Positions 7,551 through 15,495 of a stretch of DNA of 50,513 nt are shown piece by piece. Both the position numbers and the translations under genes were made by a program. This DNA is from Pseudomonadota bacterium (GTDB lineage Bacteria > Pseudomonadota > Gammaproteobacteria > Steroidobacterales > Steroidobacteraceae): positions 1 to 50,513 of the forward strand of contig JAJZFQ010000230.1 of NCBI GenBank assembly GCA_021805275.1. The letters run 5' to 3'. Below the pieces are notes generated by a model, which saw nothing but the letters and a program-made list of their open reading frames with translations, was not told where the DNA came from and made no database searches. How positions within the stretch are numbered: the first letter of the stretch is position 1; each line of letters begins with the position of its first letter.

Positions 7551-9832
7551 CAGTGGGCCGCTCCCGTCTCGGCGGCGCGCTGCCGGGTGCGCTCGAGCTG
7601 CGTCTTGCCCGAGAGATAGGGCTTCGGCCACCACTGATCGGCATAGTCGAGGCGGGCCGCAGCCTCGAGCGTCCAGGCGGGGTTGGCGAGGTGCGGCCGG
7701 GCGATCGCACACAGGTCGGCGCGGCCCGCCGCGATGATGGTGTTGACGTGGTCTGGCTCGTAGATGTTGCCGACCGCCATCGCCGCAATGCCGATCTCGT
7801 TGCGCACCTCGTCGGCAAACGGCGTCTGCCACATCCGACCGTATACGGGCTGCTGCCACGGCACGGTCTGACCGCTCGAGACGTCGATCAGGTCGGCATC
7901 CGCTTGCTTCAGTGCGCGGGCAATGGCGAGCAGATCCGCATCCGACAACCCGCCGTGCGCCCAGTCCGTCGCCGAGATGCGTACCGCGATCGGCCGCTCG
8001 GCCGGCCACACGGCCCGCACGGCGCCCAACACCTCGAGCGGAAAACGCAGCCGTCCGGCGACCTCTCCGCCGTATTCGTCACCGCGGTGGTTGGTGAGCG
8101 GAGAGAGAAAGGATGCGAGCAGGTAGCCGTGGGCCATGTGCAGCTCGAGCATGTCGAAGCCGGCTTCAGCCCCAAGACCTGCCGCGCGCACGAACTGCTC
8201 GCGTACGGCATCCATATCGGCACGGGTCATCGTCTTCGGCGTGGCGCTGACCCCGGGCAGGTACGGCAGCGCCGATGGGGCGAGCAGGGGCCAGTTGCCC
8301 TGCGGCAGCGGATGGTCCATCTGCTCCCATCCCAACTGCGTCGAGCCCTTGCGCCCGGAGTGTCCGAGCTGCAGGCACATCTTGGCGGGTGTCTGCGCGT
8401 GAACGAACTGCACGATCCGCCGCCATGCCTCGCGCTGGGTCTCGTTCCACAGGCCGGTGCAGCCCGGCGTGATGCGTCCCTCGGGCGAGACGCAGGTCAT
8501 CTCCGTGTACACCAGGCCCGCGCCCCCGAGCGCGCGGTGCCCGTAGTGCACCAGGTGCCACTCGCCGGGCACCCCGTCGGTGGCACGGTACTGCGCCATG
8601 GGGGAGACGACCACGCGATTGGTCAGTTCCAGGCCCCGCAGCCGCAGCGGCAGGAACATCGGCGGGCGTCGCTCGCGCACCCCGGACCGGCCGGCCAGCC
8701 ACTGCTCGAACTCGCTGACGAACTGCGGATCTCGGCTCCTGAGGTTCTCATGCCCGATCCGCTGGCTGCCGGTGAGCAGGCTGTAGGCGAACTGCTCAGG
8801 CTCCAGGTGCGCATAGCGCGCGACGTTCTCGAACCACTCCATGCGGTTGCGCGCGGCGCTCTGCAGCTTCAGGACCTCCAGGCTGCGCTCCTGCTGGTAG
8901 GCGCTCAACGCCTCGGCGAGCGGCGCGCCCGAGGTGAGGTGGTGCGCGAGGGAGATCGCATCCTCCATCGCGAGCTTCGTGCCCGATCCGATCGAGAAGT
9001 GTGCCGTGTGTGCTGCATCGCCGATCAGGACGCGCTTGCCGTGCGACCAGTGACGGCAATTGACCCGCAGGAAGTTCAGCCACGCCGAGCCGCGCAGGTG
9101 AGTGGCGTTGCTCTGCAGGCGGTGGCCGTCGAGGTAGCGCGCGAACAGCCGCTCGCAGAATGCGATGGACATGGCTGCGTCGCAGCGATCGAGACCGTGC
9201 GCCTGCCAGGTCTCCTCGCGGGTCTCGACGATCACGGTCGAGAGCTCGGCGCTGAACTGGTAGGCGTGGATCTGGAACCAGCCGTGCTCGGTCTGCTCGA
9301 ACGCAAACGTGAACGCCGCGAAGCGGCGTGTGGTGCCGAGCCAGATGTAGCGGCACTTGCGCCGGTCGAGCTCTGGAGCGAACGCGTCCGCGAAGCGGGT
9401 GCGCATCCTGCTGTTGACGCCGTCGGCGCCGACGATCAGGTCGGCATCCTCGAATTCACCGTCGCCATCGATCTCGTGTTGAAAATGCTGCACCACGCCG
9501 AGTTCGTGGGCGCGCGCCTGCAGCAGTCCCAGCAGCCGCTTGCGCCCGAGCCCGCAGAAGCCGTGCCCGCCGCTGACCAGGCGCCGGCCCCGGAAGTGGA
9601 TGTCAATGTCGTCCCAATGGTGGAACTCGGCGATGATCGCCGCATGCGATGGCGGGTCGGCGCGGCGGAAGTTCTCGATCGTTCGGTCGGAGAAGACCAC
9701 GCCCCAGCCGAACGTGTCATCCGGGCGGTTGCGCTCGTGCACCTCCACCCGGGTCCGCGGTAGCGCGGTGCGCAACAGGATGGCGGTGTACAACCCCGCC
9801 GGGCCGCCGCCTACGCAGACGATCCGCTTCAC
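7550..9832 (-). CDS. Fused FAD monooxygenase/OYE reductase, 2-aminobenzoyl-CoA or salicylyl-CoA type
   Basis: The 760-residue product joins two enzymes. Residues 1 to about 380 are a class A flavin monooxygenase: [13 protein letters not shown] at the start, [12 protein letters not shown] near 134 and [17 protein letters not shown] near 267. Residues from about 391 to 745 are an old-yellow-enzyme barrel with [32 protein letters not shown] near 560 and [12 protein letters not shown] near 693. This architecture is that of 2-aminobenzoyl-CoA monooxygenase/reductase of Azoarcus evansii and of salicylyl-CoA 5-hydroxylase. The first hydroxylates the ring of 2-aminobenzoyl-CoA and then reduces it to a cyclohexenone-carbonyl-CoA. 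The start is GTG. It is the first gene of a seven-gene operon. RidA in the operon favours the amino substrate over the hydroxy one (inference). Confidence 0.9.
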   Translation of the reverse strand: MKRIVCVGGGPAGLYTAILLRTALPRTRVEVHERNRPDDTFGWGVVFSDRTIENFRRADPPSHAAIIAEFHHWDDIDIHFRGRRLVSGGHGFCGLGRKRLLGLLQARAHELGVVQHFQHEIDGDGEFEDADLIVGADGVNSRMRTRFADAFAPELDRRKCRYIWLGTTRRFAAFTFAFEQTEHGWFQIHAYQFSAELSTVIVETREETWQAHGLDRCDAAMSIAFCERLFARYLDGHRLQSNATHLRGSAWLNFLRVNCRHWSHGKRVLIGDAAHTAHFSIGSGTKLAMEDAISLAHHLTSGAPLAEALSAYQQERSLEVLKLQSAARNRMEWFENVARYAHLEPEQFAYSLLTGSQRIGHENLRSRDPQFVSEFEQWLAGRSGVRERRPPMFLPLRLRGLELTNRVVVSPMAQYRATDGVPGEWHLVHYGHRALGGAGLVYTEMTCVSPEGRITPGCTGLWNETQREAWRRIVQFVHAQTPAKMCLQLGHSGRKGSTQLGWEQMDHPLPQGNWPLLAPSALPYLPGVSATPKTMTRADMDAVREQFVRAAGLGAEAGFDMLELHMAHGYLLASFLSPLTNHRGDEYGGEVAGRLRFPLEVLGAVRAVWPAERPIAVRISATDWAHGGLSDADLLAIARALKQADADLIDVSSGQTVPWQQPVYGRMWQTPFADEVRNEIGIAAMAVGNIYEPDHVNTIIAAGRADLCAIARPHLANPAWTLEAAARLDYADQWWPKPYLSGKTQLERTRQRAAETGAAH

Positions 9833-9882
9833 GGCGGCCTATCTCCCGTCCCAAGCCGGTATCGCAATCATGATGGGCGTGT

Positions 9883-9911
9883 GTTATATTCTCAAATGCT
9901 TGAGGTGTCAA
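9883..9911 (-). promoter_or_regulatory. Promoter of the minus-strand operon with an operator in its spacer
   Basis: On the minus strand TTGACA (9911-9906) is followed by a 17-base spacer and TATAAC (9888-9883), a near-consensus sigma-70 promoter. The spacer contains the perfect inverted repeat CTCAA-ATGC-TTGAG (9891-9904). The 15-base string at 9897-9911 recurs with one mismatch at 14601-14615. A repressor seated here would block RNA polymerase directly. Confidence 0.7.
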
Positions 9912-9912
9912 A

Positions 9913-9918
9913 TATAAT
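9913..9918 (+). promoter_or_regulatory. -10 element of the divergent plus-strand promoter
   Basis: A perfect TATAAT lies 39 bases before the cyclase ATG. The -35 at 17-base spacing is weak (TCTCAA), and that hexamer falls within the CTCAA palindrome, so one protein could control both directions. Back-to-back TTATATT and AATATAA arms flank the palindrome. Confidence 0.4.
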
Positions 9919-9956
9919 ACCCATGGCCCCCGGTCGCACAGGTGGAGACGCATGAC

Positions 9957-10763
9957 ATGAGTGCATCAGCCAAAGCCCCGCAAGCGCACATCCTCGCTCA
10001 GCTGGTCAGCGCCCTCGCCGGGGGTGGCATCCGCGTCGTCGATCTCACTGTGCCGCTCGAGCCGGCCACCGCCACGATCCAGCTGCCGCCGCAGTTCGCG
10101 CCCTCGAAACCGTTCGCGCTCGAGGAGATCTCCCGCTACGACGAGCGCGGGCCGGCCTGGTACTGGAACAACATCTCCTGCGGCGAGCACACTGGGACGC
10201 ATTTCGACGCCCCCATTCACTGGGTCACGGGTAAGGACTACCCGCTGAACGCGACCCACAATATCCCGGTCGAGCGATTCATCGGCCCGGCCTGCCTCAT
10301 CGACGTGTCCGAGCATGTGCGTAGCCATGACGATTTCCTGCTCACCCGCGACATGGTGGAAGCCTGGGAGGCGCGTCACGGGCGGATTCCGGCCGGCGCC
10401 TGGGTCCTGGTCCGTACCGACTGGTCGAAGCGCACCGCGGCCAAGGCGTTCCTCAACATCGGTGCCGACGGGGCGCACACTCCGGGCTTCCATCCTCAAT
10501 GCGTGCCGTTCCTGGCCCGGGAACGCGATATCCTCGGGGTGGGGGTCGAGACGGTCGGAACCGACGCCGGCCAGGCCCCGACGTTCGAGCCCATGTTTCC
10601 CTGCCACACCATCATGCACGGATCAAACCGCTTCGGGCTGGCGAGCCTCACCAACCTCGATCAGCTGCCCGCGACTGGGGCGGTCGTGATCGCGCCGCCG
10701 CTGAAGATCGTCAACGGCTCGGGCAGCCCCTTGCGGGTGCTCGCGCTGGTGCCCGCGACCTAG
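9957..10763 (+). CDS. Cyclase-family metal hydrolase, isatin hydrolase- or kynurenine formamidase-like
   Basis: The 268-residue product belongs to the cyclase family (PF04199), metal-dependent amide/imide hydrolases. The metal site GEHTGTHFDAPIHW lies near residues 76-89 and is intact. Further family blocks are PAGAWVLVRTDW near 147 and GVGVETVGTDAG near 196. ATG at 9957 has GGAG nine bases upstream; a GTG at 9942 is the alternative. Bacterial kynurenine formamidase is about 209 residues, whereas isatin hydrolases are nearer this length. The gene is followed 13 bases later by the IorA-like gene, which uses 2-oxo acids. Opening isatin would give isatinate, a 2-oxo acid, so isatin hydrolase is my preferred reading. 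A formamidase or lactonase remains possible. Confidence 0.8.
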   Translation: MSASAKAPQAHILAQLVSALAGGGIRVVDLTVPLEPATATIQLPPQFAPSKPFALEEISRYDERGPAWYWNNISCGEHTGTHFDAPIHWVTGKDYPLNATHNIPVERFIGPACLIDVSEHVRSHDDFLLTRDMVEAWEARHGRIPAGAWVLVRTDWSKRTAAKAFLNIGADGAHTPGFHPQCVPFLARERDILGVGVETVGTDAGQAPTFEPMFPCHTIMHGSNRFGLASLTNLDQLPATGAVVIAPPLKIVNGSGSPLRVLALVPAT

Positions 10764-10776
10764 GAGCGGCGCGGTC

Positions 10777-12906
10777 ATGGCCGAACGCTCCTTCGCCAAG
10801 CAGGTCGACTCGTTGCGCCTCGGCGCGGGGGCGGAGTTTCGCGGCGAAGGCATCCTGGCGGTGACCAAGGCGCTGCTGCAGTCCGGCGTCGCCTACGTGG
10901 GCGGCTATCAGGGCGCGCCGATCTCGCATCTGATGGACGTGCTCGCCGACGCCGAGGAGGTTCTCGCCGAGCTCGGGGTGTACTTCGAGGCGAGCGCCTC
11001 CGAGGCGACCGCCGCGGCGATGCTTGCCGCGTCGATCAACTATCCGCTGCGCGGCGCGGTGACCTGGAAGTCGACCGTCGGCACGAACGTTGCTTCCGAT
11101 GCACTCGCCAACCTCGCCTCCGCGGGCGTCAAGGGCGGGGCGCTGATCATTCTCGGGGAGGACTACGGCGAGGGCGCGAGCATCATGCAGGAGCGCACCC
11201 ATGCCTTCGCCATGAAGTCGCAGATGTGGCTGCTCGATCCGCGGCCGCATCTGCCCGAGATCGTGCGGGCAGTGGAGCAGGGCTTCGAGCTGTCCGAGGC
11301 CAGCCACACCCCGGTGATGCTCATGCTGCGCATCCGCGCCTGCCACGTGTATGGCCGCTTCATCGCCTCGGACAATCGGCCCCCGCCGTTCTCGCGTGCC
11401 GAGGCGCTCGCCGCCCCGCAGCGCGATTACGGGCGCATCATCCTGCCGCCCTCGACCTACGCTCAGGAGCGCGAGAAGATCGAGCAGCGCTTCCCGGCCG
11501 CCGAGCGGTTCGTGGCCGAGCGGCGGCTGAACGAAATCATCGACGGCGAAGCCGGCGAGATCGGCATCGTGCTGCAGGGCGGGTTGTACAACAGCGTGCT
11601 GCGCGCGCTCGAGCTGCTCGGCTGTGCCGACCCATTCGGCTCGAGCCGCGTGCCGCTCTACGTGCTCAACGTCACCTACCCGCTGGTACCGGAGGAATGG
11701 GTGCGGTTCTGCACCGGTAAGCGCGCCGTGCTCGTGGTGGAGGAAGGTCAGCCGGAGTTCATCGAGCAGGCCGCGAACCAGATCCTGCGCCGGCACGAAG
11801 TCAGCGCGCGCCTGCTCGGCAAGGAGCTGCTGCCGATGAGCGGCGAGTACACCGTCGAGGTCCTGCGCAAGGGGATCGGCGCGCTGCTCGAGCGCTGGGC
11901 GCCCGGGCTCGGCGTGGCGACGGCGTCCCGCAGGCCGCTGCCCGCCGAGCGCCTCGCGGCGCTTGTCCCGCCGCGGCCCTCGGGCCTGTGCACCGGGTGC
12001 CCAGAGCGGCCGCTGTTCGCGGCAATGAAGCTGTTGCAGCGTCAGACCGGCCCGTGGCACATCAGCGCCGACATTGGCTGCCATTCGTTCGCCACTCTGC
12101 CGCCGTTCAACATGGGCAACAGCATCATGGGCTACGGCCTAGGCCCGGCGGGCGCCTCGGCGCTGAGCTCGGCCGGCCCCCGCCGTGCGCTCGCGGTGAT
12201 GGGCGACGGCGGGTTCTGGCACAACGGACTTACCAGCGGCATCGGCAATGCCGTGTTCAATCGCCACGATGACGTCACGATCATCGTGGACAACAATTAT
12301 TCCGCGGCGACCGGCGGTCAGGACATCCCCTCGTCCCGTGGCGCGGGCGTCAGGCGGCAGGGCAACAATTCGATCGTCGCGGCGGTGCGCGGCGTGGGCG
12401 TGCGGTGGGTGCGGCGGACGCGCACCTACGACATGCGAGGTACCCTGGCGGTGTTGCGCGAGGCGCTGAGCACCAAGGACGCCGGCCCGAAAGTGATCGT
12501 GGCGGAAGGGGAGTGCCAGCTGAATCGCCAGCGGCGCATTCGCCCGCTGACGCGCCAGGCTATCCAAAAGGGCGAGCGCGTGGTGCAGGAGCGCTTCGGC
12601 GTCGACCCCGACGCCTGTACCGGCGATCACTCCTGCATCCGGCTCTCCGGCTGTCCCTCGCTCACCATACGGCCCAACCCCGATCCGCTGCGCACTGATC
12701 CGGTCGCGCACGTCGACCACAGCTGCGTGGGATGCGGGGTGTGCGGTGAGGTGGCGCACGCGGCCGTGCTCTGCCCCTCGTTCTACCGCGCCGAGCTGCT
12801 GTTCAACCCGACCCGCCGGGACCGGCTGCTGGCGCGGCTGCGCCGCACGGTCATCGGCTTTCTGCAACGGCGGCGGGCGCGGCGGCTGCTGCGCTACGCG
12901 GTATAG
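10777..12906 (+). CDS. IorA-like TPP-dependent 2-oxoacid:acceptor oxidoreductase, alpha subunit
   Basis: The 709-residue protein has the layout of indolepyruvate ferredoxin oxidoreductase alpha. The N-terminal pyrimidine-binding domain starts with FRGEGILAVTKALLQSGV and GGYQGAPIS. The TPP core has GDGGFWHNGLTSGIGNAVFN near residue 475 and DNNYSAATGGQD near 504. The tail carries two Cys clusters, one near 613 with spacing altered from the ferredoxin norm and one near 649 (CVGCGVCGEV followed by CP). Such enzymes decarboxylate an aryl 2-oxo acid and pass the acyl group to CoA. AGGAG overlaps the stop of the cyclase gene, so the two genes are coupled. In an aerobic gene set its likely product is anthraniloyl-CoA or indoleacetyl-CoA (inference). 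No ferredoxin gene is nearby. Confidence 0.9.
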   Translation: MAERSFAKQVDSLRLGAGAEFRGEGILAVTKALLQSGVAYVGGYQGAPISHLMDVLADAEEVLAELGVYFEASASEATAAAMLAASINYPLRGAVTWKSTVGTNVASDALANLASAGVKGGALIILGEDYGEGASIMQERTHAFAMKSQMWLLDPRPHLPEIVRAVEQGFELSEASHTPVMLMLRIRACHVYGRFIASDNRPPPFSRAEALAAPQRDYGRIILPPSTYAQEREKIEQRFPAAERFVAERRLNEIIDGEAGEIGIVLQGGLYNSVLRALELLGCADPFGSSRVPLYVLNVTYPLVPEEWVRFCTGKRAVLVVEEGQPEFIEQAANQILRRHEVSARLLGKELLPMSGEYTVEVLRKGIGALLERWAPGLGVATASRRPLPAERLAALVPPRPSGLCTGCPERPLFAAMKLLQRQTGPWHISADIGCHSFATLPPFNMGNSIMGYGLGPAGASALSSAGPRRALAVMGDGGFWHNGLTSGIGNAVFNRHDDVTIIVDNNYSAATGGQDIPSSRGAGVRRQGNNSIVAAVRGVGVRWVRRTRTYDMRGTLAVLREALSTKDAGPKVIVAEGECQLNRQRRIRPLTRQAIQKGERVVQERFGVDPDACTGDHSCIRLSGCPSLTIRPNPDPLRTDPVAHVDHSCVGCGVCGEVAHAAVLCPSFYRAELLFNPTRRDRLLARLRRTVIGFLQRRRARRLLRYAV

Positions 12907-12919
12907 GAGCGGGCGGCCC

Positions 12920-14464
12920 ATGGCGCAGAGCACCGTTCTGCCGGTCCGCCCCATCACCCTGACGATCGCCGCGCTCGGCGGCCAGGGCGGCGGCGTTCTG
13001 GCGGACTGGCTGGTCGAGATCGCCGAAGCCGAGGGCTACCTCGCGCAATCGACTTCCGTGCCGGGCGTGGCGCAGCGCACCGGTGCGACCGTCTATTATC
13101 TGGAATTCTTCCCGCAGGCCGCGGCGCAGGCGGCTGGCCGTGAGCCCGTCATGGCGCTGATGCCGGTGCCGGGCGATGTGGATTGCGTCGTGGCCTCCGA
13201 GCTCGTCGAAGCCGGCCGGGCGCTGCAGCGCGGTCTGATCGATCCGGCGCGTACGACGGTGATCGCCTCGACGCACCGCGCCTACTCGATTGCCGAGAAG
13301 AGCGCGCTGGGGCAGGGGGCGACCGATCCGGCCGCACTCACCCAGCTGCTGCGCGAGCAGTCGAAGCGCCTCGTGCTGTTCGACATGGAGGCGCTCGCGG
13401 AACGGCACCGCAGCGTCATCAGTTCGGTGATTCTCGGTGCGCTCTGCGGCAGCGGGGTGCTGCCGTTCCGCAAGCACGCCTTCGCGGCCGCCGTGAGCGC
13501 GAGCGGCATCGCGGTCGAGACCAATCTCGCGGCGTTCGAGGACGCCTGCCAGGTGGCCGCGCGCGGCGGTTCCGTACCCGAGGCCGCAGCGGCCCCGGGG
13601 CAGCCCGAACTGCCGCCGGTGCCTGAGCGCGCCGTCGCGCAGCGCCTGCAGCCGCTGCTCGAGGCGGTGCGTCGCCTGCCGCCGCCGGTGCAGCCGCTCG
13701 CCTTGGCAGGGGTGCGGCGCATGATCGATTACCAGGACCCGGACTATGCCGGACTGTACCTACGGCGGCTCGAGCGGATCGTCGCCTTGGAAGGTGTGCA
13801 CCGGGACGAAGCCTGGGCCCTGAGCGAGCATGTCGCCCGGGCGCTGGCATTATGGATGACGTTCGAGGACACCATCCGCGTGGCGGACCTGAAAACCCGC
13901 GCCGCGCGCCTCGAGCGGGTGCGCACCGACGTGCGGGCCGCCCCGCAGCAGATTGTCGGCATCACGGAATTCCTCAGTCCACGCGCCCAGGAGATCGCGG
14001 ACACGCTGCCCGCCGCGCTCGGTGGCTGGCTGCAACGCTCAGCCCGAGTGGCGGGCCGGCTTGCGCGCCTCGCCGGCGGGCGGCGGATCCGCTCGGACCG
14101 GCTCGGCGGTTTCCTGCTGCTGTACACGCTGGCGGGACTGCGCCGCTGGCGGCGCGGAACGCTGCGCTACCGACAGGAGAACGCACGCATCGAGGCGTGG
14201 CTGCAGGCGCTGCAGGGGCTCGCGCCACAGAACCGCCCGCTCGCCATCGAGCTGGCGCGCGCGCAGCGGCTGATCAAGGGCTACGGTGACACGCACGAGC
14301 GCGGCTGGCGCCACTTCAGCGCGCTGTTCGCCCAGATCGAGCGGCTCGGTGCCCGGCCGGACGGCGCGGCGCTGATGGCGCGCCTGCACACGGCGGCGCT
14401 CGCCGACGAGGAGGGAGCCGCACTGGCGCGGGAACTCGCGGCGCTGCCGGCAGCGTCCTCCTGA
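12920..14464 (+). CDS. IorB-like 2-oxoacid:acceptor oxidoreductase, beta subunit with long C-terminal domain
   Basis: The 514-residue protein begins with the pyruvate oxidoreductase gamma-type domain: TIAALGGQGGGVLADWL near residue 14 and VPGVAQRTGATVYYLEF near 48. This part normally makes up the whole of anaerobic IorB, about 200 residues. The remaining 300 residues are helical and Arg-rich (RYGDT-like end: LIKGYGDTHERGWRHFSALF near 450) and correspond to the extra domain found in long aerobic IorB or fused IorAB proteins (DUF6537-type, from memory). ATG at 12920 has AGGAG ten bases upstream, overlapping the end of IorA. The pair should assemble as a CoA-acylating 2-oxoacid oxidoreductase. 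The function of the C-terminal domain is not visible. Confidence 0.85.
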   Translation: MAQSTVLPVRPITLTIAALGGQGGGVLADWLVEIAEAEGYLAQSTSVPGVAQRTGATVYYLEFFPQAAAQAAGREPVMALMPVPGDVDCVVASELVEAGRALQRGLIDPARTTVIASTHRAYSIAEKSALGQGATDPAALTQLLREQSKRLVLFDMEALAERHRSVISSVILGALCGSGVLPFRKHAFAAAVSASGIAVETNLAAFEDACQVAARGGSVPEAAAAPGQPELPPVPERAVAQRLQPLLEAVRRLPPPVQPLALAGVRRMIDYQDPDYAGLYLRRLERIVALEGVHRDEAWALSEHVARALALWMTFEDTIRVADLKTRAARLERVRTDVRAAPQQIVGITEFLSPRAQEIADTLPAALGGWLQRSARVAGRLARLAGGRRIRSDRLGGFLLLYTLAGLRRWRRGTLRYRQENARIEAWLQALQGLAPQNRPLAIELARAQRLIKGYGDTHERGWRHFSALFAQIERLGARPDGAALMARLHTAALADEEGAALARELAALPAASS

Positions 14465-14592
14465 GCCGGCCGGCACCGATCGGTCGGGACTCCGTTCGGC
14501 GATGACCCTGTCACGGTGGAGCTCATGGCGGGCGATGGCGGGATCCGGTTCCGCCGGCGGTGGCGCCGATCGCCTGCCGGCGTCCGGGTGAC

Positions 14593-14621
14593 TTGACTTT
14601 TGCTTCAGGTGTCAATTAACT
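14593..14621 (+). promoter_or_regulatory. Probable promoter/operator of the TetR gene
   Basis: TTGACT (14593-14598) precedes a 17-base spacer and a weak TTAACT (14616-14621). The spacer holds TGCTTCAGGTGTCAA (14601-14615), 14 of 15 bases identical to the site at 9897-9911. The outer arms TTGAC and GTCAA (14593-14597 and 14611-14615) form an inverted repeat. The surrounding 14465-14729 gap holds nothing else I can support. Confidence 0.55.
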
Positions 14622-14729
14622 CTGGGCCGAGCGGATGTGTCCATCGGGGGGTGGCGCAGTTCGGGCAGCCTGCCGCCCGCCGGCGGGCCGAGAGGGGGCG
14701 CAGTCCGTTAACCTGCAGAGCAGACGGCC

Positions 14730-15404
14730 ATGGCCACGCGATCGACGCAACAGCGCATTCTCAGCGCCGCCCTTGAGCTGTTCAACGCGGAGGGGACCGC
14801 AGCGGTTTCCGCGAGCCGTATCGCGGAGCGCTGTGGCATCAGCAAGGGTAACCTGCAGTACCATTTTCCCGGCAAGCGCGACGTCATCTGCGCACTCTTC
14901 CAGAGCGCGATCGACGAGATGAACGCCGGTTGGTACCGGGATCACCTGGCGCCGACACTCGAGCACATGGCGGCGATGTTCGTGCGGCAGCTGCAGCTGA
15001 TCGTCAAGTACCGCTTCTTCTACCGCGAGCTCGCCGGCCTGCTGCGCCAGGACCCGGAGCTGCGCCGCCGCTACGCGGAGAACCGCGAGCGTCGGCTGCA
15101 GGTCATCGAACGCTTCATGCGGGCGCTCGCCCAACAGGGGCTGATGAGTCTGCCGGCGGACTCCCGGCGCCTGCGCTCGATCATCGAGGTGACCTGGATC
15201 GTCTCGGAGAATTGGGTCAACTACACCGAGTACCAGAACCGCGAGCTGTGTGCCGCGACGATCCGCGAGGGCTATCACGGCATCCTGGAGGTGCTGCGTC
15301 CCTGCCTGTGCACCGATCCTCAGCGGATCAGCGAGGAGTCGAGTGGCACGATCGAACGCCTGGTGCCGCTGAGCGCGCCGGGCGAGTGGCACATGAGCGC
15401 CTGA
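14730..15404 (+). CDS. TetR family transcriptional regulator
   Basis: The 224-residue product has an N-terminal TetR helix-turn-helix: RILSAALELFNAEGTAAVSASRIAERCGISKGNLQYHFPGKRD, spanning residues 8-51. The rest is an all-helical ligand-binding and dimer domain with aromatic-rich stretches (IVKYRFFYREL near 91, TWIVSENWVNYTEYQ near 155) that could bind a ring compound. It follows the IorAB genes after a 265-base gap and has its own promoter with a copy of the 15-base motif seen in the divergent promoter at 9883. Autoregulation plus control of the catabolic operons is inferred from that shared motif. Confidence 0.92.
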   Translation: MATRSTQQRILSAALELFNAEGTAAVSASRIAERCGISKGNLQYHFPGKRDVICALFQSAIDEMNAGWYRDHLAPTLEHMAAMFVRQLQLIVKYRFFYRELAGLLRQDPELRRRYAENRERRLQVIERFMRALAQQGLMSLPADSRRLRSIIEVTWIVSENWVNYTEYQNRELCAATIREGYHGILEVLRPCLCTDPQRISEESSGTIERLVPLSAPGEWHMSA

Positions 15405-15431
15405 GGGCGCTTCGCGCAACAGCCGTGCCGA

Positions 15432-15449
15432 TTAGGCCCCCCAGCCTAA
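15432..15449. promoter_or_regulatory. Inverted repeat TTAGG-N8-CCTAA, copy 1
   Basis: TTAGG (15432-15436) and CCTAA (15445-15449) are a perfect inverted repeat with an eight-base spacer, extended by A at the left and A at the right. It lies 46 bases before the CDGSH-cupin start. An identical arrangement occurs at 21627-21644. A dimeric regulator site is likely. Confidence 0.5.
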
Positions 15450-15495
15450 AGCCCCGCTGTACAAGCACCGGACTGTTGAGGACAGTAGCGACGCC

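Noticed and set aside
9957..10763. Firm call as kynurenine formamidase (kynB)
   Set aside because: The family is right but the protein is about 60 residues longer than bacterial KynB, and its partners are IorA/IorB, not tryptophan dioxygenase and kynureninase.
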